Origin: an uncultured Burkholderiaceae bacterium
Lineage (GTDB): Bacteria > Pseudomonadota > Gammaproteobacteria > Burkholderiales > Burkholderiaceae_F
Reading direction: 5' to 3'
Assembly (NCBI GenBank): GCA_937936215.1
Contig: CALGWX010000377.1
Coordinates: 1-8,695, forward strand
DNA length: 8,695 nucleotides
The notes below the pieces were generated by a model, which made no database searches, was not told where the DNA came from, and saw nothing but the letters and a program-made list of their open reading frames with translations. The position numbers and the translations under genes are program-made. Positions within the stretch are counted from its first letter, which is position 1; each line of letters begins with the position of its first letter. This document shows positions 1 through 5,825 of this stretch, in pieces.

Positions 1-1
1 C

Positions 2-61
2 CGCCTGCTGCGCGCCCTGCGCTGGCTGGTAGAAGAGTTCGTCAAAAGGGGAAATGGATGA
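2..61 (+). CDS. C-terminal end of an unidentified protein (partial at the left edge)
   Basis: An open frame enters from the left edge and ends at a TGA at 59-61. The visible tail reads RLLRALRWLVEEFVKRGNG, a basic amphipathic helix with no recognisable motif. The stop overlaps the start of the next gene as ATGA (58-61), a usual sign of translational coupling, and this is the main reason to believe the frame is real. The family cannot be named from 19 residues. Confidence 0.55.
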   Translation, partial: RLLRALRWLVEEFVKRGNG

Positions 62-213
62 AGAAGATTGAGCGCATGGCGGGCTTCGTCGGGCTTCTGC
101 TGTTGGTGGCCTTCTTGGCGCCTTACGTGCTGAAGCTCACCCAGGTCGACATCACCCTGATCCTGCTCGGCGGCCTGCTGCTCGCCGGCTACGACTTCTT
201 CACCTCGAAGTAG
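58..213 (+). CDS. Small two-helix membrane peptide, 51 aa, function unknown
   Basis: The frame begins at ATG 58 and ends at TAG 211-213. An AGGGGAA stretch just upstream (48-54) can serve as ribosome binding site, and the ATG overlaps the previous stop by four bases. A second ATG at 76 is possible but has poorer spacing. The peptide has a short basic N terminus (MKKIER), a first hydrophobic stretch at about residues 8-25, a Lys-Leu-Thr-Gln-Val-Asp turn, and a second hydrophobic stretch at about 31-47. It ends in TSK. This suggests an inner-membrane hairpin with both ends on the cytoplasmic side. I do not recognise a family. The coupled start suggests it belongs to the operon entering from the left. 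It converges on trkA with only 26 bases between the stops. Confidence 0.6.
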   Translation: MKKIERMAGFVGLLLLVAFLAPYVLKLTQVDITLILLGGLLLAGYDFFTSK

Positions 214-217
214 CGCG

Positions 218-234
218 GGCGCGGCCATCGCGCC
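218..234. terminator. Possible shared hairpin between convergent genes
   Basis: The 26-base gap between the convergent stops contains a perfect 6-bp G+C stem, GGCGCG (218-223) with CGCGCC (229-234), and a 5-base loop. An overlapping alternative pairs 220-225 with 232-237. There is no T-run on either side, so it is not a textbook intrinsic terminator. Its position between two converging genes is the main argument for a role. In DNA this GC-rich, such stems also arise by chance. Confidence 0.25.
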
Positions 235-239
235 GCGGG

Positions 240-1652
240 TCAGAAGAAGCCGACCCCAACCTGGAACACCTTCTCGACGCGGGGAATCATCCGCTTGTTG
301 GCGACGAACACGATCAGGTGGTCGTCGGCCTCGATGACCGTGTCGTGGTGCGCCATCAGCACGCGCGCGGTGTCGCCCTCGCCGCGGATCACGGCGCCGA
401 TGGTGGCTCCCTTGGGCAGCTCGATCTGCTCGACGCGGCGGCCGACCACCTTCGAACTCTTGCTGTCGCCGTGGACGATGATCTCCAGCGCCTCGGCGGC
501 GCCGCGGCGCAGGCTGTGCGCGGCGACCACGTCGCCGCGGCGCACGTACTTCAGCAGGTTCGACAGCGTCGCGTGGCTGGGCGAGATCGCGATGTCGATC
601 TGCCCGCCCTGCATCAGCTCGCCGTAGCTCTTGCGGTTGATCAGCGCGATCGTCCGCCGCGCGCCCATGCGCTTGGCCAGCAGCGCGCTCATGATGTTGT
701 TCTCGTCGTCGTTGGTCAGCGCCGCGAACAGGTCGCACTCGGCCACGCCTTCCTCTTCGAGCAGGTCCTCGTCGGTGGCGTCGCCGTGCAGCACCAGCAC
801 CTTGTTCGACAGCTGCGCCGCCAGGTACTCGCAGCGGCGCTTGTCGAACTCGATGATCTTGACGTTGAAGCTGGCGCCCCAGTCGATGCCCTCGCCGGTG
901 TCCAGCGCGCGGGCCAGCCGCAGGCCGATGTTGCCGCCGCCGGCGATGATCACCCGCTTCACGGGCTTGTCCATTCGCCGCAGCTCGCGCATGACGGTGC
1001 GGATGTGCTGGCTGGCGGCCAGGAAGAACACCTCGTCGCCAGGCTCGATCATCGTGCTGCCCTCGCACTGGATGCTGCGCTGGTTGCGGAAGATGGCGAC
1101 GATGCGGGCGTCGACGCTGGGCACGTGCTTGCGCAGGTCCTGGATCGGGCGCGACACCAGCGGCCCGCCGGCCACCGCGCGCACGGCGATCAGGCTGGCC
1201 AGGCCATCGGCGAAGTCGAGCACCTGCAGCGCCTCGGGAAACTCGATCAGCCGCAGCAGCATGTCGGTGACGCTCTGCTCCGGCCAGATGATGTGGCTGA
1301 CGCGGAAGCCCTCGTCGCCGAGCAGCCGCGGGTGCTTCTGCAGCTCGGTGTTGCGCACGCGGGCGATGCGCGTCGGCACGTTGTAGAGCTCGGCGGCGAT
1401 CTTGCAGGCCACGAGGTTGACCTCGTCGATCGCGGTGACCGCGATCAACATGTCGGCGTCGTCAGCGCCGGCCTCCTTCAGCAGCGACAGCTGGGTGGCA
1501 TTGCCGACCAGGCCGCGCAGGTCGTAGCGGTTCTGCAGGTCGGCCACACGGCCGCGGTCGCTGTCGATGACCGTGATGTCGTTGGCCTCGGACACCAGGC
1601 TCTCGGCGACCGAGGTGCCGACCCTGCCGGCGCCGAGGATGATGATCTTCAT
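240..1652 (-). CDS. trkA: TrkA, NAD-binding regulatory subunit of Trk potassium uptake
   Basis: TrkA is a peripheral cytoplasmic protein that binds nucleotide and gates the TrkH/TrkG potassium channel. The 470-aa product is close to the usual 458 aa and has the family's duplicated layout. The first RCK-N Rossmann domain carries GAGRVG at residues 7-12 with acidic D30 ending strand 2. A first RCK-C domain follows at about 140-225. The second RCK-N domain carries GGGNIG at 238-243 with E268, and a second RCK-C domain spans about 375-460. It ends in FQVGVGFF. ATG 1652 gives the N terminus expected for the family, MKIIILGAGRVG. I see no Shine-Dalgarno sequence in the very GC-rich 18 bases before it. 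trkH, often the neighbour, is not found on the downstream side. The upstream side is occupied by the inverted-repeat element at 1671-1921. Confidence 0.97.
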   Translation of the reverse strand: MKIIILGAGRVGTSVAESLVSEANDITVIDSDRGRVADLQNRYDLRGLVGNATQLSLLKEAGADDADMLIAVTAIDEVNLVACKIAAELYNVPTRIARVRNTELQKHPRLLGDEGFRVSHIIWPEQSVTDMLLRLIEFPEALQVLDFADGLASLIAVRAVAGGPLVSRPIQDLRKHVPSVDARIVAIFRNQRSIQCEGSTMIEPGDEVFFLAASQHIRTVMRELRRMDKPVKRVIIAGGGNIGLRLARALDTGEGIDWGASFNVKIIEFDKRRCEYLAAQLSNKVLVLHGDATDEDLLEEEGVAECDLFAALTNDDENNIMSALLAKRMGARRTIALINRKSYGELMQGGQIDIAISPSHATLSNLLKYVRRGDVVAAHSLRRGAAEALEIIVHGDSKSSKVVGRRVEQIELPKGATIGAVIRGEGDTARVLMAHHDTVIEADDHLIVFVANKRMIPRVEKVFQVGVGFF

Positions 1653-1670
1653 CGCGGCGGGCGCGGCGGC

Positions 1671-1692
1671 CTAGCCCGGTTATTTCACGAGG
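1671..1692 (+). repeat. Left terminal inverted repeat
   Basis: It reads CTAGCCCGG, TTA, TTTCACGAGG. It lies 18 bases upstream of the trkA start codon, so it falls within or next to the trkA ribosome-binding region. It pairs with 1900-1921. Confidence 0.7.
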
Positions 1693-1746
1693 GACGCGGC
1701 AATTGCGCGCGCGGATGCGCGCGGCAGGTTGCGCGATAGGGGCGCA

Positions 1747-1768
1747 GCAAAGGCTGACGGTCCTTTGC
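1747..1768. repeat. Internal perfect hairpin, 7-bp stem
   Basis: GCAAAGG (1747-1753) and CCTTTGC (1762-1768) are perfect inverted copies separated by 8 bases. The stem lies inside the MITE-like element. No T-run follows on either strand, so I do not call it a terminator. Confidence 0.5.
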
Positions 1769-1810
1769 GAGCACTCGAGCGCAAGACGACCGCGCAGGCG
1801 CCGCGCCAAC

Positions 1811-1845
1811 CCGCGTCGCCCCGACGATCCAACCCGGCGACGCGG
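1811..1845. repeat. Internal perfect hairpin, 10-bp stem
   Basis: CCGCGTCGCC (1811-1820) and GGCGACGCGG (1836-1845) are perfect inverted copies around a 15-base loop. This is the strongest internal fold of the MITE-like element. It would form in RNA from either strand, including any ntrX-to-trkA read-through transcript. Confidence 0.55.
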
Positions 1846-1864
1846 TTCACCTGCCGCAAGCCCT

Positions 1865-1885
1865 TGACGAAGGTGACGAAATCAC
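1865..1885. repeat. Short direct and inverted repeats near the ntrX side
   Basis: TGACGAA occurs twice, at 1865-1871 and 1874-1880, with a 9-base period. Overlapping this, GTGA (1873-1876) and TCAC (1882-1885) form a small dyad around five bases. Such arrangements can be protein binding sites, but I cannot match this one to a known operator. They may be chance. Confidence 0.2.
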
Positions 1886-1899
1886 ACATTCGGGGGCGA

Positions 1900-1921
1900 C
1901 CTCGTGAAACATCCGGGCTAG
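1900..1921 (-). repeat. Right terminal inverted repeat
   Basis: On the minus strand it reads CTAGCCCGG, ATG, TTTCACGAGG, matching the left repeat except at two bases of the central triplet. Its outer end is 37 bases from the ntrX stop codon. Confidence 0.7.
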
Positions 1922-1958
1922 CGGTGGGCGCGGACAGGCGCGGGGCGCGCGCCGCCGC

Positions 1959-2702
1959 TCACTGGGCGAGCTTGGCGGCGTCGCCGCCGCTGGCGGCGTC
2001 GGCGGCCGGCTCCGCCGCCGGCTGGGCGCGGCGGTTGCCGCGCACCAGTTCGATGCCGAGCTGCTTCAGCTTTCGGTACAGGTGCGTGCGCTCGAGCCCG
2101 GCGCGGTCGGCCACGCGCGTCATCGAGTACGACTCGCGCGCCAGGTGATACTCGAAGTAGACCCGCTCGAACTGGTCGCGCGCCTCGCGCAGCGGCTGGT
2201 CAAGCGGCACCGAGGCGGCATTGGCCGGCGGCGGCGGCGCGGGGCGGGGCGGTTCGACCGGCGCCGGCGGCGTCTCGGCGCGGCCTGCGCCGGCCTGCGC
2301 CGCGGCGGCGTTGCTCGCCGCCAATCCGTTCTTCAGCCGCGCCCGCTCCAGCCCGGCGCGCACCGCCGCGAGCAGCCGCTGCAGCGCGATCGGCTTTTCC
2401 AGGAAGTCGAGCGCGCCGAAGCGGGTCGCTTCCACCGCGGTGTCGATGGTCGCGTGCCCGGACATCATGATCACCGGCATCGTCAGCTGGCCGCTGGAGG
2501 CCCACTCCTTGAGCAGCGTCACGCCGTCGGTGTCGGGCATCCAGATGTCGAGCAGGACGAGATCGGGCGCCTCGCGCTGGCGCAGCGCCCGCGCGGCGGC
2601 GGCGTTTTCGGCCGTGAGCACGACGTGCCCCTCGTCGGACAGAATCTCCGACAGCAGTTCGCGGATGCCGATTTCGTCGTCGACGACGAGGACGGTGGCC
2701 AT
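1959..2702 (-). CDS. ntrX: NtrX-like response regulator without AAA+ domain
   Basis: The 247-aa product is the likely partner of the NtrY kinase encoded just upstream. Residues 1-120 are a CheY-like receiver: acidic pocket D8/D9, phospho-acceptor D52 within LLDIWMPD, S81 in MMSGHA, and K103 in EKP. Residues 121-165 are an Ala/Pro-rich linker (PPRPAPPPPA). Residues 170-218 are a Fis-type HTH, LREARDQFERVYFEYHLARE followed by RVADRAGLERTHLYRKLKQL, close to the tail of NtrX. The last 27 residues are Ala-rich. Canonical NtrX is about 450 aa with a central sigma-54 AAA+ ATPase, which is absent here, so this protein probably acts without sigma-54. A RegA/PrrA-type regulator (receiver, Pro linker, Fis HTH) is the alternative reading. 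The start is firm: ATG 2702 is the first start after an in-frame TAG at 2715-2717. Confidence 0.88.
   Translation of the reverse strand: MATVLVVDDEIGIRELLSEILSDEGHVVLTAENAAAARALRQREAPDLVLLDIWMPDTDGVTLLKEWASSGQLTMPVIMMSGHATIDTAVEATRFGALDFLEKPIALQRLLAAVRAGLERARLKNGLAASNAAAAQAGAGRAETPPAPVEPPRPAPPPPANAASVPLDQPLREARDQFERVYFEYHLARESYSMTRVADRAGLERTHLYRKLKQLGIELVRGNRRAQPAAEPAADAASGGDAAKLAQ
2281..2300. repeat. 10-bp perfect tandem duplication in the ntrX linker
   Basis: CGGCCTGCGC is repeated twice in direct tandem, inside the codons for the Ala-rich linker between receiver and HTH. The unit is not a multiple of three, so gain or loss of one copy would shift the frame before the DNA-binding domain. 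With two copies only, it is a weak slippage site. Confidence 0.5.
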
Positions 2703-2799
2703 GGCTGCAGTGGGCTAATCGCCGTGGCCCGGCGCGCTCCGGCCGCGGGCGGCGGCCCGGGGCGTCCGGCGCGAACGGCGCGCGGCGGCGGTCATCGCG

Positions 2800-5022
2800 T
2801 CAGTGCGTTGCCGCGGCTGCCGCCGGCTGCGTGGCGCCGGCGAGGCGGCGAAAGACGACCGTGACTGCCGCGCCTGTCGTGCCGAGGTTGGCCAGCTCGA
2901 TGCGCGCGTCATGCTCGTCGGCGATTTTTTTCACGATCGGCAGTCCAAGGCCGGTGCCGCTCGGCTTGGTGGTCACATAGGGCTCGAATGCGCGCCGAAG
3001 TATATTCGCTGCGAATCCGGGCCCATTGTCCTCGACCGTCAGGCGCACCGCCTGCGAGGCGCCGCTGCCGATCGTCTCCGTGCGCACGGTCACGCAGGGC
3101 CGCTGCCCCTTGACGCTCTGCGCCGCCTCCTGCGCGTTGACCAGCAGGTTGTGGATCAGCTGGCGCAGCTGGGTGGCATCGCCCGCGATCGGCGGCAGCC
3201 CGCCGGCCAGCTCCAGCCGCACCGTGGTCTCGCCGGCGCCGCCGCGCTCGGCGCCGTACAGCGACGTCACTTCCTCGATCAGCGCATTCAGGTCCAGCGG
3301 CGCCAGCTGCGCCGGCGGCACCCGCGCGTAGTTGCGGAAGTCATCGACCATCCGCTTCATGGCCGCCACCTGGTTGACGATGGTGGCGGTGCCGCGCGCC
3401 AGCACGGCCGCGTCCTCCGGCGGCAGCTTGGCGCCGAGCTTCATCTGCAGCCGCTCGGCGGCCAGCTGGATCGGCGTCAGCGGGTTCTTGATCTCGTGCG
3501 CCAGGCGCCGCGCCACTTCGCCCCAGGCGAGCGCCCGCTGGCCCGAGATGACCTGGGTGATGTCGTCGAAGACGACGACATAGCCCGGCCCGTCATCCAG
3601 CGGCAGGCGCGAGCCCCGCGCCAGCAGCGTGCGCGTCTCGCCCTGCGCCGCGGCCGCCTTCAGCTCGAACTGCTTCTGCCACGATTCGCCGGGGCTGGCG
3701 GCGAGCGCCTGGTCGGCGAATGCGGCCTCGATCTCGGCGGCGAACTGTGGCGCCAGCTCGCGCAGGCTGCAGCCGGCGGCCGTGGCCAGCGGCAGGCCGA
3801 GGATGCGGCCGGCGCCGTGGTTGGCGGTGACCAGATTCCCGTCGCGGTCGAGCACGATCACGCCGGCCGAGAGATTGGCTAGCACCCGCTCAAGATAGGC
3901 GCGGGCATTTTCCAGCTCGCGCGAGCGCGCCTCCACCGCATCGCGCGCCTCCGACAGCTGCCGCGTCATCGCGTTGAACGAGTGGGTCAGCTCGTTCAGC
4001 TCGTCGTTGCCGGGAAACTCGCGCACCCGCCTGTAGTTGCCCTCGGCCACGGCCTTGGTTCCCTCGGCGACCTGCAGCAGCGGCGCAGTCATCGAGCCGG
4101 CCAGCAACAGGCCGCCGGCCACGGCGGCGAACACCGCCACTATCAGCGTCAACGTCAGCGTGACGGTGTAGATCTGCTTCAGGCCGCCGCGCGCCAGCGA
4201 CAGCTCCTGGTAGTCGCGGTAGCCGACCTGCAGCGCCGCGGCGTGGGCGGCTACCGTCGGCGGCAGCCGCTGCACCATCTGCAGGAAGCGCGGCTCGCGC
4301 CGGCCGCCGCCGAGGGTCGGAATCGACACCAGCACTCGCGTGCGCAGCGCCGAGCGCTCGTCGGCGGCCAGCGGGTCGCCCTCGATGACCGCCAGCTGCC
4401 GCTGCGTGCGGGCCAGCTGCAGATCGGCCGCCGACGGCAGTTCGGGCACCCAGTCGGCGGGCCGTTCGCCGGCGGCGCCGATCAGCTGGCCGCTGGCGCT
4501 GACCAGCAACGCCTCCTGGATGCCGGCGCTCTCGCGGGCGCGGTCAAGCGCCGCCAGTTGCATCGACTCCGGCACGTCCGCCAGGTCGATAGCGATGGCC
4601 CGCGCCTTGACGGTGAGATCCGCCAGCTGCGCGTCGAGCGCGGCGCGCCCGAGCGACAGGCCGGAGTCCAGTGCGCGGTCGACGCGCACGTCGAACCACG
4701 ACTCGATCGACCGCGACAGGAACTGCACCGACACCACGTAGATCAGCACCCCCGGCAGCACGCCCATCAGCGCGAAGGCCACCGCGAAACGGGCCATCAG
4801 GCGGGCGCCGAAGCGGCGCGCGCGGTAGCGGCGCACGAGCCGCCACACCAGCGCCAGCACGAACACCAGCAGCGCCGCGGCCAGGCCGCCGTTGACCGCC
4901 AGCAGCAAGGGGTAGTGGCGGCCGAAGGAGGCGGTGTTGCTAGCCGAGGAGGCGAGCAGGAACAGCGCCACGCCGCCGAGGGCGAACGCGGCGATCGAGC
5001 CATAGCGGAGCAGCGGTGGCAT
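2800..5022 (-). CDS. ntrY: NtrY-like membrane sensor histidine kinase
   Basis: This 740-aa inner-membrane kinase should phosphorylate the adjacent NtrX-like regulator. It has membrane segments at about 8-27, 36-60, 78-100 and 284-309. An extracytoplasmic sensor region (about 101-283) lies between the third and fourth. A HAMP linker follows (about 310-362), then a PAS domain (about 370-490, LSAGVIVLDRDGNLVTAN). The HisKA domain has RLAHEIKNPLTP with phospho-acceptor H509. The ATPase domain has the N box at 624-630 (HNLLVNA), DNGPGF at 665-670, and GTGLGLPIVKKI at 689-700. The architecture and length match NtrY, and all catalytic boxes are intact. The family is linked to nitrogen metabolism, redox or envelope responses in different bacteria, and the signal here is unknown. 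The gene starts 42 bases after the DUF4390 stop, and 97 GC-rich bases separate its own stop from ntrX. Confidence 0.95.
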   Translation of the reverse strand: MPPLLRYGSIAAFALGGVALFLLASSASNTASFGRHYPLLLAVNGGLAAALLVFVLALVWRLVRRYRARRFGARLMARFAVAFALMGVLPGVLIYVVSVQFLSRSIESWFDVRVDRALDSGLSLGRAALDAQLADLTVKARAIAIDLADVPESMQLAALDRARESAGIQEALLVSASGQLIGAAGERPADWVPELPSAADLQLARTQRQLAVIEGDPLAADERSALRTRVLVSIPTLGGGRREPRFLQMVQRLPPTVAAHAAALQVGYRDYQELSLARGGLKQIYTVTLTLTLIVAVFAAVAGGLLLAGSMTAPLLQVAEGTKAVAEGNYRRVREFPGNDELNELTHSFNAMTRQLSEARDAVEARSRELENARAYLERVLANLSAGVIVLDRDGNLVTANHGAGRILGLPLATAAGCSLRELAPQFAAEIEAAFADQALAASPGESWQKQFELKAAAAQGETRTLLARGSRLPLDDGPGYVVVFDDITQVISGQRALAWGEVARRLAHEIKNPLTPIQLAAERLQMKLGAKLPPEDAAVLARGTATIVNQVAAMKRMVDDFRNYARVPPAQLAPLDLNALIEEVTSLYGAERGGAGETTVRLELAGGLPPIAGDATQLRQLIHNLLVNAQEAAQSVKGQRPCVTVRTETIGSGASQAVRLTVEDNGPGFAANILRRAFEPYVTTKPSGTGLGLPIVKKIADEHDARIELANLGTTGAAVTVVFRRLAGATQPAAAAATH

Positions 5023-5064
5023 CGCGGCGACGATCAGCGCGGGTGGCAGCGGCGCGCCGCCCGC

Positions 5065-5694
5065 TCAACGCAGCAGTTCGGGTCCGACGGGCACATTGCG
5101 CCACTCGGAAGTCAGCGTCCAGTCGCGGCTGGTCAGGGCGCCGAGCTGGAACGGCCGCGGCAGCTGCGCCGTGTCCAGGCGCATCCTGACCCAGCCCTCG
5201 TATTTCGTTCCGGGCGCAAGCTGACTGCGCTCGAAGACCGTCCAGCGGCTGACGCGCCGAAGACTTGCCAGTGCCGCGCCGAGGCTGTCGAACGGCAGCG
5301 CCAGCGTGCCGCGCGCCAGCCGGTACTGGCGTGTCAGCGGGCTGTAGCTCAGGCGGTAGGTCAGCGAGGTGGCCACCCGGCGCTCGTCGAACCAGTACCA
5401 GCGCGAACGGTACAGCTCGAACTCGACCACGAAGTACAGCGGTACGCCGCCGTTGACGGCGTCCTCGAGCGTCCACGGCAGGTCGAAGTCGAAGACGGCG
5501 TCCAGTTCGACGCCGTCGCCCTCGTCGGCGGGACGCAGCTGGGCGCTGACGACCTCGATGCGCTCGACGGCGGTGGCGGGCGCCACCGCGCCGAGCAGCG
5601 CGCCGGCGGTGAGCAGTGCCGCCGCGAGCAGGCGGCGCAAGGGTGTTGCCGCCGGCGCCGCGCGGGCGAGAACGAGGCCGGCTGCGCACGCCAT
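5065..5694 (-). CDS. DUF4390 family exported protein
   Basis: The 209-aa product has a basic stretch and hydrophobic core (TPLRRLLAAALLTAGALLGA) followed by APATA, consistent with a Sec signal peptide cut before VERIEVV. The mature part has family-typical features: VELDAVFDFDLPWTLEDAVN, then PLYFVVEFELYRSRWYWFDE, then LTYRLSYSPLTRQYRL, a mostly beta pattern. The family has no established function. Its place between rsmB and ntrY recurs in Betaproteobacteria, suggesting a periplasmic or envelope role connected to the NtrY sensor; that link is inference. The frame is open further upstream to 5889, but that part overlaps rsmB and is low-complexity, so I start at ATG 5694. A TTG at 5640 would give a more compact signal peptide and is a real alternative. 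No good Shine-Dalgarno is visible for either. Confidence 0.85.
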   Translation of the reverse strand: MACAAGLVLARAAPAATPLRRLLAAALLTAGALLGAVAPATAVERIEVVSAQLRPADEGDGVELDAVFDFDLPWTLEDAVNGGVPLYFVVEFELYRSRWYWFDERRVATSLTYRLSYSPLTRQYRLARGTLALPFDSLGAALASLRRVSRWTVFERSQLAPGTKYEGWVRMRLDTAQLPRPFQLGALTSRDWTLTSEWRNVPVGPELLR

Positions 5695-5825
5695 CGGGGT
5701 CAGGCAACAACCGCCAAGGGGCGGCGCGTGCAGTGGGCGCGATGGCGCCGCCGGCCAGGCGCGGCGGTTGCGGGATGCTGCCGGGGGCGACCCAGGGCCA
5801 CTGGCGTTGTCATTCTCACCGCGCC

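Larger units (their letters stand above)
1671..1921. mobile_element. MITE-like element bounded by 22-bp inverted repeats
   Basis: This 251-bp segment fills most of the 306-bp gap between ntrX and trkA. Its ends are inverted copies matching at 20 of 22 positions: both read CTAGCCCGG, three bases with two mismatches, then TTTCACGAGG, going inward. CTAG occurs at both outer ends. Because CTAG is its own complement, it may be part of the repeat or a 4-bp target duplication. No transposase is encoded. The interior contains at least two perfect short inverted repeats (1747-1768 and 1811-1845). The size, the terminal repeats and the lack of a gene fit a non-autonomous transposable element. A cis-regulatory or structured-RNA region is the alternative. 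I cannot name an IS family from the ends. Confidence 0.55.

Noticed and set aside
318..1739. Long plus-strand open frame opposite trkA
   Set aside because: It is the antisense shadow of trkA in GC-rich DNA; the product is His/Asp/Gln/Ala low-complexity with no domain.
1680..1889. A 69-codon minus-strand frame inside the inverted-repeat element, with GAGG ten bases before its ATG
   Set aside because: It begins like a protein (MCDFVTFVKGLRQVNRVAG) but third-position GC falls in the second half, the tail is Arg/Ala/Ser-rich, it stops inside a terminal repeat, and I recognise no family. It is probably chance.
1937..1953. Six-bp G+C hairpin just after the ntrX stop, as an intrinsic terminator
   Set aside because: No T-run follows on the minus strand and the surroundings are over 80% GC, so chance pairing is likely.
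2715..2912. 65-codon minus-strand frame over the ntrY-ntrX gap
   Set aside because: The product is Arg/Ser/Ala-rich, overlaps the ntrY 3' end in another frame and has no family features.
2925..2939. TTTCACGA at 2930-2937, resembling the inner part of the element's terminal repeat
   Set aside because: It lies in ntrY codons for a conserved region (KKIADEHDARIE), shares only eight bases, and lacks the CTAGCCCGG half.
5711..5724. Small hairpin CCGCC-AAGG-GGCGG between rsmB and DUF4390
   Set aside because: The five-base stem has no T-run and is expected by chance at this GC content.
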